DNA of 64,000 nucleotides, from assembly GCA_030604405.1 (NCBI GenBank), contig JAUVVY010000001.1, forward strand, positions 124,001 to 188,000, in the 5' to 3' direction. Of the stretch, positions 1-7,536 are shown piece by piece. The notes under the pieces were generated by a model. The model was not told where the DNA came from and did not search any database. It saw only the letters and a program-made list of their open reading frames with translations. The stretch's first letter is position 1. The number at the start of each line of letters is the position of its first letter. Source of the stretch: a bacterium. GTDB taxonomy: Bacteria > Armatimonadota > Zipacnadia > Zipacnadales > UBA11051. Made by a program: the position numbers and the translations under genes.

Positions 1-1
1 G

Positions 2-235
2 CAGCACAAGTACGTCGAGCGCTACCCGGATGGCCCCAACGAGCTGTGGGACCTGGTCAACGATCCGGATGAGCGCGAGAACCGTATTGATGACCCGGCG
101 CTCACTGAGGTGATAGGCGATTTGAAGGCCCGGATGGAAGAGTGGTTCGCCAGATACGTCATACCCGACAAAGATGGCCTCAAGGAAACCCATGACGCCA
201 GCGGCGAGCCAATTGGCAAGCACCCGAGTGCCTGA
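2..235 (+). CDS. Sulfatase, C-terminal end (partial)
   Basis: The window opens inside a gene; the last 77 codons are visible and end in TGA. The segment KYVERYPDGPNELWDLVNDP followed by DERENRI is the C-terminal signature of the arylsulfatase (alkaline phosphatase superfamily) family, where a short strand with E-L-Y/W-D-L precedes N-D-P-x-E. The catalytic Cys/Ser-x-P-x-R motif would lie upstream and cannot be seen, so activity is not shown. Such enzymes remove sulfate esters from glycans and are usually exported. The stop overlaps a possible ATG of the next ORF (TGATG at 233), and the gene probably heads the following + strand set. Confidence 0.8.
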   Translation, partial: QHKYVERYPDGPNELWDLVNDPDERENRIDDPALTEVIGDLKARMEEWFARYVIPDKDGLKETHDASGEPIGKHPSA

Positions 236-303
236 TGAGGGGCGAGGCACCGGATGCTGAAGTATATGTGGGGGTTCGGCTTCCTGACGAGAAAGCGACT
301 GAT

Positions 304-1317
304 ATGACCAGCAAAGAGATAATCCGACGAGTGGTTGATTTTTCCGGTCCGGAGCGGATCGGCTTCAGCATGACCCCATACCAGGGCGAGCCGCGCCTGA
401 ATGATTTCGTGGGCGCCGGCGCGTCCGAGGACCCTAACTTCGACGAAAAGAGGCACGAGCGCGACGGCAAGCCGTACTGGTACGATATCTGGGGCAATCT
501 CTGGTCGAAGGCCGATCCAACCCATGGTGGTGAGGTGGTCGAGGGAGCGCTCAGGGACTGGTCGCAACTGGATAACTTCGAACTTCCGCCGCTTGATGAT
601 CCGGCCCGTTATGAGAATGCGGCGAGGGTATTTGCCGAGCATCCTGACACGTACTGCCTCGGCGGCTTGCCTGGCTGCGCCTTCAACATTACCCGCAAGA
701 TCCGCCGCCTGGACAACTTCCTCGCCGACTGCGCACTATATCCCGACGATGTCCGCGAGCTTAACCGCCGCGTCAACGACCTGATGGTGCGCATGGCCGA
801 GCTGTACGCGGAGGCCGGCGCCGATGGCATCACCTACTGCGAGGACTGGGGCACGCAGGACCGGCTGATGATCAGCCCGAAGATGTGGAAGGACCTGTTT
901 CTGTTCACTTTCGAGCACCTTTTCGGCCGCTGCCAGGAGCTCGGTCTGGACGTGTGGATGCACAGTTGCGGGTATGTCTATGATATTATGGACCCGCTTA
1001 TCGGCGCCGGCGTCGCAGCCTTTCAGTTCGACCAACAGTCCGTCTATGGCGGCGTCGAGCGTCTCAATGAGGAGTTCGGCGGCCGCGTCGTCTTCCATTT
1101 GCCGGTGGACATTCAGACTGTCTTACAGACCCGGGACAAGGATATAATACAGGCCGAGGCCAAGAAGATGCGGCAGCTCCTGGGCGGCCACAACGGTGGC
1201 TTTGTTGCCAAAGACTACGGCGATCCTGCGGCTCTTGGTATCACAGACCAGGAGCAGCAGTGGGCCTATGAAGCCTGGCTCGAAGTGATGTATTATGATG
1301 AGCAGCCAATGTCTTGA
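304..1317 (+). CDS. URO-D superfamily protein with HxCG motif
   Basis: The 337 residues match the uroporphyrinogen decarboxylase/MtaA fold: an N-terminal MTSKEIIRRVVDFSGPERI opening, a G-A-D-G-I-T-Y-C-E-D-W strand near residue 190 and M-H-S-C-G at residues 219-223. H220-x-C222 corresponds to the zinc ligands of MtaA-type corrinoid methyltransferases. The HemE hallmark R-Q-A-G-R is absent, so this is not the haem enzyme. The third MtaA zinc Cys is not obvious near the C-terminus. The ORF is open back to an ATG at 235, but homologues begin at MTSKE, hence 304; no good RBS supports either. It overlaps the following ORF's upstream start by 4 nt. Role is likely methyl-group or one-carbon chemistry; substrate unknown. 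Confidence 0.75.
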   Translation: MTSKEIIRRVVDFSGPERIGFSMTPYQGEPRLNDFVGAGASEDPNFDEKRHERDGKPYWYDIWGNLWSKADPTHGGEVVEGALRDWSQLDNFELPPLDDPARYENAARVFAEHPDTYCLGGLPGCAFNITRKIRRLDNFLADCALYPDDVRELNRRVNDLMVRMAELYAEAGADGITYCEDWGTQDRLMISPKMWKDLFLFTFEHLFGRCQELGLDVWMHSCGYVYDIMDPLIGAGVAAFQFDQQSVYGGVERLNEEFGGRVVFHLPVDIQTVLQTRDKDIIQAEAKKMRQLLGGHNGGFVAKDYGDPAALGITDQEQQWAYEAWLEVMYYDEQPMS

Positions 1318-1334
1318 ACGCACGGGAGGCGACC

Positions 1335-2579
1335 ATGACATCGGTTGATGTTCTTGAACCCATCACAACGAGCGGCACTCCGGCGCAGGTAGGAACCGCG
1401 CTTGGCAAAGTCAATGCTGCCACCATTCGGCGTCATCTGACCGATTTCATGGATTCATGCCGCACCAAGGATTTGGACGAGGCGGCGGTGATTGACAGGT
1501 CGGCAGTTGGGCTGCAGATCATCCGCAAGCTCGCGCCATATTGGGAGCCGGAGCTGGATGCCGTCGCCGAGGCTGCCGAGGTCTCGCCGGAGCTGTACAA
1601 GGCCTTTTCCATCGGCAAGTATCGCGGCCTGTTCTTCGGCCAGCCCGAATGTACATCGTACGCCGCAACCGGCAGTTATGTGCCGTTTGCGGGCACGACC
1701 TTTCACAAGAGCCGCGACAATGTCAACCGTCTCCAGTGCGCATTTCCGCGCAGGATCCGGGACAGCGAGCATAGCCCTTATGCCTGGTGCGGAGCCGCCG
1801 ACAGCTCCGACGCGACCACGATGATGTTTGTTAACGAGCACGGCCTGGCCGGCTCCGCCGACACCGCCGGCAAGGCCGACGACTTTTACGGCGACGGCTT
1901 GATGAACACTTTCGAACTCCGCTATATCGCTGAGAAGTGCAAGGACTGCCAGGAGACGCTGGCGGCTTTACAGGAGTGGAGCGATAACAGACACTACGCC
2001 GGTGGCAATGTAAAGACCAACTGGATGTTTTCTGATGCTAGAGGCATCATCCTGCGTGTCGTCCAGGACAACAATGGCATTGAGCCGCAGCTCTCCCGCG
2101 AGGGCATCGTGATGAGCTGCTACCGCAAGCGGCTGGAAAGCGATCTGTTGCGCCAGGCGGGATACCTGGACGCACACGCACTGACAGCGGCCTCGCGCAT
2201 CAAGTCTGTCTCCCTAGGCTCGACGATCTCCTCACTTTCGGTGGATTGCCGCCCAGAGCATTGCGATTATCTTACCTGTGCGTGGTTTGCACTGGGCCGG
2301 CCGACGCGCGCGCCCTACGTCCCCATATTTGTCGCCTCACACACTGTGCCCAGAGGCCTGCTGGACGGTTCGCTCTACAGGCGCTCGCTGCTTGACCGCA
2401 TGTCCCGCGACGAGATGTACAAGATGGAGGCTGGATGGCGAGCCAGGGCCCAGGACTGCCAGGAGCAGACGCGAGAGCTTGTCCAATCCGACCAGACCGG
2501 CAACATTCGCCAGCTTACACAGCAGGTTACCGCTGATTGTCTCAAGGAAGCATTTGACAATATGCCCGGCGATGCCTGA
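1335..2579 (+). CDS. C45-like N-terminal-nucleophile hydrolase/acyltransferase
   Basis: A 414-residue protein resembling the acyl-CoA:6-aminopenicillanate acyltransferase/peptidase C45 group. In that Ntn-hydrolase family the precursor is cut before a Cys that becomes the nucleophile; here C106 in P-E-C-T-S-Y-A is the candidate, followed by a T-F-H-K-S-R-D-N strand and an N-E-H-G-L-A-G strand typical of the fold. ATG 1335 is chosen over ATG 1314 because GGGAGG lies at 1324-1329, 5 nt upstream. No signal peptide is seen. Likely substrates are amides or acylated amino compounds; no specific reaction can be assigned. It follows the URO-D gene closely and probably shares its transcript. Confidence 0.65.
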   Translation: MTSVDVLEPITTSGTPAQVGTALGKVNAATIRRHLTDFMDSCRTKDLDEAAVIDRSAVGLQIIRKLAPYWEPELDAVAEAAEVSPELYKAFSIGKYRGLFFGQPECTSYAATGSYVPFAGTTFHKSRDNVNRLQCAFPRRIRDSEHSPYAWCGAADSSDATTMMFVNEHGLAGSADTAGKADDFYGDGLMNTFELRYIAEKCKDCQETLAALQEWSDNRHYAGGNVKTNWMFSDARGIILRVVQDNNGIEPQLSREGIVMSCYRKRLESDLLRQAGYLDAHALTAASRIKSVSLGSTISSLSVDCRPEHCDYLTCAWFALGRPTRAPYVPIFVASHTVPRGLLDGSLYRRSLLDRMSRDEMYKMEAGWRARAQDCQEQTRELVQSDQTGNIRQLTQQVTADCLKEAFDNMPGDA

Positions 2580-2614
2580 TAGAATAAGGCTGTTTCACCA
2601 GAGGTGTGAAAGCT

Positions 2615-3418
2615 ATGGATCTGCGAAGACTGGCCCGTTATAGTAGCCGCATCGAGTCGATCATGCACGGGACTCTGGACTGGGAGATGAACCAGGGCAT
2701 TGACGCTTTGGCTGAGAACGAGGACTGGGAGCTGCTGGCGGTGATGGCGCTGACCGCCGCCGAAGTTCCCGCCCGTCGCATGGCCGAGCGGCTGCTCGAA
2801 AACGAGAAGTATCTCTATCTCGTGCTGCCGGGTTGTTTCCGCCGTCAGGTCCGCAGGCCAGAGATCATTGACAGCGCCGGCTTTCGGCGCGGGGCATTCC
2901 GCGACCTGGACGCCACTGATATGGACGATGAGGCGGGGATACCCGACCACATCAGGGAGACGGCCGACGAGCTCGCCGAGGCCTCTGACCGCACCCGCAT
3001 GATCGCTTTGCAGCGAGGCCTCGAGCAAGACAACGATGGCATACGCGACTTCATCGTCGAGGCTCTGGCACAAGAGCTGATGGCCTCCGCCGATGCGGTC
3101 AACGCCCTGGTGCTTATTGCCTGCTGCTCGATATGGGAGGAGACGCGGCGGATGGCGGCGCTGAAGATAGCCAACCACAAACCCACCGTGCGCCGGCTGG
3201 CTGAGGCCGGCCGGGCCAACGAGCTGGTGCAGATCAGTCAGGCCAGTGGCATGGAATCAGTGGCCGCAACTGTTGCCAGCGCCCTGACCGAGCTGATCCC
3301 CAACCTGAAGCAAGAAAACAACACGCGGGTGCTGAAATTCATCGCCGAGAATCACCCCGATGCCGAGGCGCGCAACTCCGCCCGCGAAGGCCTCCCTCCT
3401 GAAAATGCCGAACAGTAG
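2615..3418 (+). CDS. HEAT-like helical repeat protein, function unknown
   Basis: I do not recognise this 267-residue acidic, almost wholly helical protein. Short paired helices recur (for example LAENEDWELLAVMALTAAEV and WEETRRMAALKIANHKPTV), which suggests HEAT-type or alpha-solenoid packing. There is no signal peptide or membrane segment, so it should be cytoplasmic and probably binds another protein. The ATG at 2615 is preferred to the in-frame GTG at 2606 because AGAGGTG at 2600-2606 sits at RBS distance. It starts 35 nt after the C45-like gene and is likely cotranscribed with it. Confidence 0.6.
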   Translation: MDLRRLARYSSRIESIMHGTLDWEMNQGIDALAENEDWELLAVMALTAAEVPARRMAERLLENEKYLYLVLPGCFRRQVRRPEIIDSAGFRRGAFRDLDATDMDDEAGIPDHIRETADELAEASDRTRMIALQRGLEQDNDGIRDFIVEALAQELMASADAVNALVLIACCSIWEETRRMAALKIANHKPTVRRLAEAGRANELVQISQASGMESVAATVASALTELIPNLKQENNTRVLKFIAENHPDAEARNSAREGLPPENAEQ

Positions 3419-3520
3419 CCACTATGCCCCGCCCTGCATACCCACATCATAGATCGCCGCCGCGGCTGCCTCAGACTCATTGTCACTGTAATCAGTGCCG
3501 CGAGAAGGAGACGCCAGCCG

Positions 3521-4684
3521 ATGTTACCGCAAACTTATGTGGCGGTTGACACAAATGCCCTCGCGCATAATCTGCGCCTCGTGCGCACGCGAATGGCCGA
3601 AAAAGTCCGCCTGATGGCGGTGGTCAAGGCCAACGCTTACGGCCACGGGCTGGAGCTTGCGGCGAGGACCTTTGCCGAGGCGGGAACGGACTGGCTGGGT
3701 GTGAGTACCGTCGAAGAGGGCATCAGGCTGCGCCAGGCAGGCCTGGAGCTGCCGATACTGGTGTTTCTGCCGGCGCTGCCCGATGAGCTAGAGGCGCTGG
3801 TCGAGCACCGCCTGACCGGAACCGTGGTGGCATCTGATGAGATCCTCGCCTACGCCAGAGCCGCCGAGAAGCTGGAGCGAACCGCCGATATTAACATCTA
3901 TGTTGATACCGGCCTGGGGCGGCTGGGATCGGACAATTCGCTGCCGGACGTGCTGGCAGCCGCCGCGCCGTACTCCCAGATCAACGTCACCGGCGTCTAT
4001 ACTCACTTTGGGCCCGGCCAGTCCGGAGCAATGCTCGAATCCATAGACATACTGCGCCCCGGGGCGTCTGCCAGGGCCTTCGCCAGCCTGGCCAAAGAGG
4101 CTGTTGCCAGCGCTGGAGCCGGCAGAATCGCCCTGCACTGCGCGGCAAGTGTACTGTTTCTACAGACACCGGAAGTGCATCTGGACATGGTGCGGATCGG
4201 CACGCTGCTCTACGGCCAGAAGCCGCCCGAAGTTGCGTCTGATACCATGAACCTCAAAAAGACCTTTCAACTGCGCAGCCATATCGTGGCGATACATACG
4301 CTTCCGCCCGCAACGCCGGTCGGCTACGGTAGCGAGTTTGTCACCCGCAGAGAAACGAAGATCGCGACGGTGCCGGTGGGACTGGCGCATGGACTGGGCG
4401 TGGCGCCGGTGTCGTTGGCGCGTAACCTCAGATCTGCCATCGGCCACTATATCCGCCGTTGGCATACCCGGCGCGGAAGCACCAGACACGGTCCCTGGGC
4501 GCAGTTGCGCGGACAGGCGGTCCCGATCGCAGGCCGCGTATCAATGGATCAGTGCTGCCTGGACGTGACGGATGTGGAGGCACAGGTCGGCGATGAGGTG
4601 GCGCTGGACACTCGCCGCGTCAGCACCAACCCCGAAATCCCCCGGATCGCAGCAAGTATAGAGCAAGGCAGTGAGGAGAAGTGA
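3521..4684 (+). CDS. alr: Alanine racemase
   Basis: The enzyme interconverts L- and D-alanine with PLP to supply peptidoglycan. The N-terminal barrel has the PLP lysine motif V-V-K-A-N-A-Y-G-H-G with K36, and the second domain has the catalytic tyrosine in V-G-Y-G-S-E-F. The G-R-V-S-M-D-Q segment of the substrate site is present. Two differences stand out: the usual G-Y-A-D-G is G-L-A-H-G, and the protein ends at V-S-T-N-P-E-I-P-R-I instead of the longer I-P-Y-E-V...I-S-x-R-V-P tail, as in a subgroup of these enzymes. GAAGGAGACG supplies a good RBS before ATG 3521. Confidence 0.88.
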   Translation: MLPQTYVAVDTNALAHNLRLVRTRMAEKVRLMAVVKANAYGHGLELAARTFAEAGTDWLGVSTVEEGIRLRQAGLELPILVFLPALPDELEALVEHRLTGTVVASDEILAYARAAEKLERTADINIYVDTGLGRLGSDNSLPDVLAAAAPYSQINVTGVYTHFGPGQSGAMLESIDILRPGASARAFASLAKEAVASAGAGRIALHCAASVLFLQTPEVHLDMVRIGTLLYGQKPPEVASDTMNLKKTFQLRSHIVAIHTLPPATPVGYGSEFVTRRETKIATVPVGLAHGLGVAPVSLARNLRSAIGHYIRRWHTRRGSTRHGPWAQLRGQAVPIAGRVSMDQCCLDVTDVEAQVGDEVALDTRRVSTNPEIPRIAASIEQGSEEK

Positions 4685-4702
4685 CGTCGCAGGAGGTGGA
4701 AT

Positions 4703-5053
4703 ATGCCGCGCCATGACCCCCTGGTTCGTGTGCGTCACATGCTGGACTACGCGCGGGAGGCCGTAGATATGGCCGCCAGCCGGAGCCAGGTCCAGTTGCA
4801 GCAGGAGCGGATGTTTGCGTTGGCATTGATCCGATGCGTGATAGTGATAGGCGAGGCCGCGCGGCGGGTTGATGGAGGCATACAAGGCCGCTACCGTGAC
4901 GTACCGTGGGGCGACATCACAGGAATGCACGATCACCTGGTTCATGACTATGATGTCATTAACTTCGACATCCTCTGGGATACCGTTACCATGGACCTCC
5001 CGCCGCTGATTGAGCAGCTTGAGCGCATCCTGGCTGCAGAAGAAGCGGATTGA
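4703..5053 (+). CDS. HepT-like protein (DUF86), orphan
   Basis: The 116 residues match HepT/DUF86, the toxin half of MNT-HepT systems: a helical HEPN-fold protein with a C-terminal region ending F-D-I-L-W-D-T-V...L-P-P-L. The family RNase/AMPylation motif RX4HXY appears as H76-D-H-L-V-H81-D-Y83, so the arginine is replaced by histidine. The partner nucleotidyltransferase, normally immediately adjacent, is absent: alr lies 18 nt upstream and an opposite-strand gene lies downstream. GGAGG precedes the ATG. It may be a degenerate or repurposed HEPN protein cotranscribed with alr; toxicity is doubtful without experimental data. Confidence 0.75.
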   Translation: MPRHDPLVRVRHMLDYAREAVDMAASRSQVQLQQERMFALALIRCVIVIGEAARRVDGGIQGRYRDVPWGDITGMHDHLVHDYDVINFDILWDTVTMDLPPLIEQLERILAAEEAD

Positions 5054-5059
5054 TGCACT

Positions 5060-5079
5060 GCCGCTGTGACGCCAGCGGC
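5060..5079. terminator. Possible terminator hairpin after the HepT-like gene
   Basis: GCCGCTG (5060-5066) and CAGCGGC (5073-5079) form a perfect 7-bp stem with a 6-nt loop, 7 nt after the stop codon; it is followed by TTCT, not a full T run. It could end transcription of the alr-HepT pair. Confidence 0.45.
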
Positions 5080-5196
5080 TTCTGCCAGCTTGAGACCGCC
5101 AAGAGATAAAGCGCAAGGCGACACCAAGAATAGGTATACCGTCGCCGGAATCTGTGTAACGTTAGTTTGGCGCCACGCCGGAATTGTTTGCACCTT

Positions 5197-6069
5197 CTAT
5201 TTCATGACATCAGCGATGACTTCTTTTATCTCGTCCCGCATCTCTGGATCCTTCCTGATGGTTTCGTCTTTGTAGAAGCAAACTGCAATCGCGCCCCTGT
5301 ATGGGTTGTTGAATTCGGGAGAACTCATTTTCTTCTTCCAATAGGTGTATTGGACCCAGATACTTCCCCTTCGGTACTTGCCAAACGCAGCCATCTGGGG
5401 AACTACCTGATGTGTATGAGGATAGGTTGAAATAAACTTATCCCAAGTTCGTTCCATACTTTGTTGTATTTCCTCATCCGATTTGTCCAGGGCTGGATAG
5501 CAGTCGAAAAGCAAGAGGTCGTGAGTTTTATCGGAAAAGGCATTCTTCCAGCCAGGATATTGATTATCTGGGAAATCATCGGCTTCGGTCTGGTCGAACA
5601 TTTCCATTACTGGATGATTTTGTTTATCTGGATCATACTTTCTTACTGTTCTGTAGAATCGTATTCTTTCGTCTATTGGTGGATTAGTTATGTCCGGCTC
5701 GTGCCCCAATTGGTCGCACCAATAACCTCCACAGCCAGCTCTATCTTTCCACTCCTCCACATGTCGCGTTATCTCAGCCTCTGTCGGATAACCGTACTGT
5801 CCTCTAATGTTGACAAAAACCTTCATGCCAAGCCTTTCAGCCTCATCGTAATCAGGCCAGCCAAAACGATTCCCATAGAAGTGAGTTCCGCCCAGTTCCT
5901 TCCACATCTCTTCACAACCTGGAAGACAAGTGCCTAATATCGCCATCTTTCTTATCTCCACAGGCGGTTTGACTTGCCCTGCTTTTCCGGCCAGAGATGC
6001 CAGAGACCCGATCATCACGACAACACCAACTATGGTGCCGGCAATGTTTTTGCACCGCACTCTTCTCAT
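5197..6069 (-). CDS. Secreted TIM-barrel-like protein, lower GC
   Basis: A 290-residue exported protein: basic start MRRVRCK, hydrophobic core GTIVGVVVMIGSLASLAGKA, then a mature part with barrel-like strands (M-K-V-F-V-N-I-R-G, G-G-Y-W-C-D-Q-L-G-H-E, H-D-L-L-L-F-D-C-Y-P) reminiscent of putative glycoside hydrolase barrels. I cannot name the family. D and E residues at strand ends are plausible catalytic groups but this is inference. AGGAG lies directly before ATG 6069, leaving almost no spacing; the in-frame GTG three codons later has better spacing. The gene is visibly richer in A+T than its neighbours, hinting at horizontal transfer. Confidence 0.6.
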   Translation of the reverse strand: MRRVRCKNIAGTIVGVVVMIGSLASLAGKAGQVKPPVEIRKMAILGTCLPGCEEMWKELGGTHFYGNRFGWPDYDEAERLGMKVFVNIRGQYGYPTEAEITRHVEEWKDRAGCGGYWCDQLGHEPDITNPPIDERIRFYRTVRKYDPDKQNHPVMEMFDQTEADDFPDNQYPGWKNAFSDKTHDLLLFDCYPALDKSDEEIQQSMERTWDKFISTYPHTHQVVPQMAAFGKYRRGSIWVQYTYWKKKMSSPEFNNPYRGAIAVCFYKDETIRKDPEMRDEIKEVIADVMK

Positions 6070-6284
6070 CTCCTGGGTCGTCTTTGAATTCCGAATTCAC
6101 CTGAGATTACATAGCCACATTCGACGCTATTCGCTTCATGAGCCGTTCGTCGGGCCATCTCTCGGCGCAGCTTCTTCCACTTGGCAATCATTGGGTCGTC
6201 TATACAATCTCCCTACAACTACGCTGCCCGCCGAGTAGCCATCTTTTGGGCCTTCGTGGGTCGAGTGAGGTCTCCTGAGGCGGG

Positions 6285-6347
6285 TCAGGCGCGGCGAACG
6301 AGGGCGATGTTCTCCAGTGTGAACGGATATGCTTTGCGGCCCCCAGG
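6285..6347 (-). pseudogene. Remnant of a DUF2283 gene (C-terminal tail)
   Basis: On the minus strand this stretch reads K-A-Y-P-F-T-L-E-N-I-A-L-V-R-R-A and then TGA. The core T-L-E-N-I-A-L matches the tail of the intact DUF2283 protein at 7239-7493, and 23 bp are identical in DNA (6300-6322 and 7290-7312). No DUF2283 start or body precedes it; the sequence upstream is the end of the metalloprotease gene in another frame. It looks like the leftover of a duplicated copy. The rest of 6070-6284 shows no gene. Confidence 0.55.
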
Positions 6348-6354
6348 ACAAGCG

Positions 6355-7242
6355 TCAAAGCTCGGCCAGTGTCTGCTTGACGCGGCTGCCCACTTCTTCG
6401 GCGGTCAGTAGGGCAATCTCCTCCAACTTGGCGCTTTCCTCCCATGCGAGTATGACCTCATGCCCCAGGAAGTACCCACATTGGTGCTGTCCGCAGATAT
6501 TGTACTCAGGCCAGGAACCGAAGAAGTCGTAAACGGCCTCCCCTGCCGCAACGGTCTTGAGGTACTCTGTCGCCAGCCACGACCGCCGCTCAGTACACCA
6601 CGAAAGCCACGCGTCCTGTCCGTGCTGCATGTGCCAGCTATCGCTACCCCCGAACACGTGCTCGCATCGCTGGGCAAAGCCCTCCGTGTAGAGATCCCAG
6701 AAGGGGCCCGTGCCGTCTGGCAGTTGGCAACGCGTGCGCAGATGGCTGAGGAGCAGATGCCCAAGCTCGTGTGCCACGAGACCGGTCAGCACGCCGGGGG
6801 ATGTCCACCCGCACTCGACAATCGTATCCAGTCCCAAGAGGCACGCCGGAGTGCCCTGATAGGAAGTCGCCCAGCCGCCGTAGCCGATGGCAAGAATGAC
6901 GAAGCAGACGTCGAGGTCCAGCCCGGATACTGCCTGCTGTGCCTGCAGGTAGGTCGGTTCGATGCAATCCAGCAGGTGGCCGTATGCTTCAGTCATCAAG
7001 GGCACTCGCTGTGGCAAGAACGGAAAGACCCTCTCTCCGAGGACTTGCCGCCACTGCAGACCCTCTTCGACGTAGCTGTCATTCAGCTTCGCGGCCAACA
7101 CCGGCCACTCGGCGTGGAATTGCGCAAGCCAGGCTTCGATCTTGGCCTGGAGTGGCTGGCCTTGCACACGTCCCCAGAGCTCCAGAAACGACGGGAACGT
7201 GTCAACTACGGTACATCTCGAAGTCGGCCTGTGTTCCATCAT
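6355..7242 (-). CDS. Putative zinc metalloprotease (HELGH)
   Basis: A 295-residue protein with a gluzincin-type zinc site: H158-E-L-G-H162 on a predicted helix (TGLVAHELGHLLLSHL), and a possible third ligand E187 in D-L-Y-T-E-G-F-A-Q about 25 residues later. This arrangement matches DUF2268-like putative proteases. There is no signal peptide, so the enzyme should act in the cytoplasm; its substrate is unknown. The start ATGATG overlaps the TGA of the DUF2283 gene (7239-7242), so translation is coupled to it. GGAGGGG inside the upstream gene is the RBS. Confidence 0.7.
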   Translation of the reverse strand: MMEHRPTSRCTVVDTFPSFLELWGRVQGQPLQAKIEAWLAQFHAEWPVLAAKLNDSYVEEGLQWRQVLGERVFPFLPQRVPLMTEAYGHLLDCIEPTYLQAQQAVSGLDLDVCFVILAIGYGGWATSYQGTPACLLGLDTIVECGWTSPGVLTGLVAHELGHLLLSHLRTRCQLPDGTGPFWDLYTEGFAQRCEHVFGGSDSWHMQHGQDAWLSWCTERRSWLATEYLKTVAAGEAVYDFFGSWPEYNICGQHQCGYFLGHEVILAWEESAKLEEIALLTAEEVGSRVKQTLAEL

Positions 7243-7493
7243 GTCCCCTCCGCCCGGGGCTTCAGGGCAATTCTGCTACGCGGGCGGGTGAGGGCGATGT
7301 TCTCCAGTGTGATCTGACGGAAAGGCTCCGTGTCGCCAAGGCATGCTGTGGCATCCAGAATCTCAATGCCAACCAAGCGCCCTTCAGCGTCCAGGTCAAC
7401 CGCGATTCCCTCTCCCAACTCCTTGGTGGTTACTGTCGTTTCCCGAAAGCGGATGTAGAGCGCGTCAACCTCTGCATCGTATGTGATCCTCAT
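7239..7493 (-). CDS. DUF2283 protein
   Basis: An 84-residue protein with the DUF2283 signature: M-R-I-T-Y-D-x-E-V-D-A-L-Y-I-R-F at the N-terminus, then G-I-A-V-D-L-D-x-E-G-R-L-V-G-I-E-I-L-D-A, ending in a tail after L-E-N-I-A-L. DUF2283 proteins are small beta-rich cytoplasmic proteins of unknown role, often beside other small stress or toxin-antitoxin genes. GAGGAAG precedes the ATG. The stop overlaps the start of the HELGH protease, forming a two-gene unit. A regulatory or partner role for the protease is inferred from the overlap only. Confidence 0.85.
   Translation of the reverse strand: MRITYDAEVDALYIRFRETTVTTKELGEGIAVDLDAEGRLVGIEILDATACLGDTEPFRQITLENIALTRPRSRIALKPRAEGT
7290..7312. repeat. 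23-bp direct repeat shared with 6300-6322
   Basis: The 23 bp here are identical to 6300-6322. In both places they encode, on the minus strand, the T-L-E-N-I-A-L part of DUF2283, marking an old duplication that spans the metalloprotease gene. Confidence 0.85.
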
Positions 7494-7536
7494 TGCCCCA
7501 CTTCCTCGTCATGGCACGGTGCCAGATGCAGTGATA

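Noticed and set aside
304-1317. URO-D genes as uroporphyrinogen decarboxylase hemE
   Set aside because: The HemE arginine motif R-Q-A-G-R is missing in all three, and no other haem genes are adjacent.
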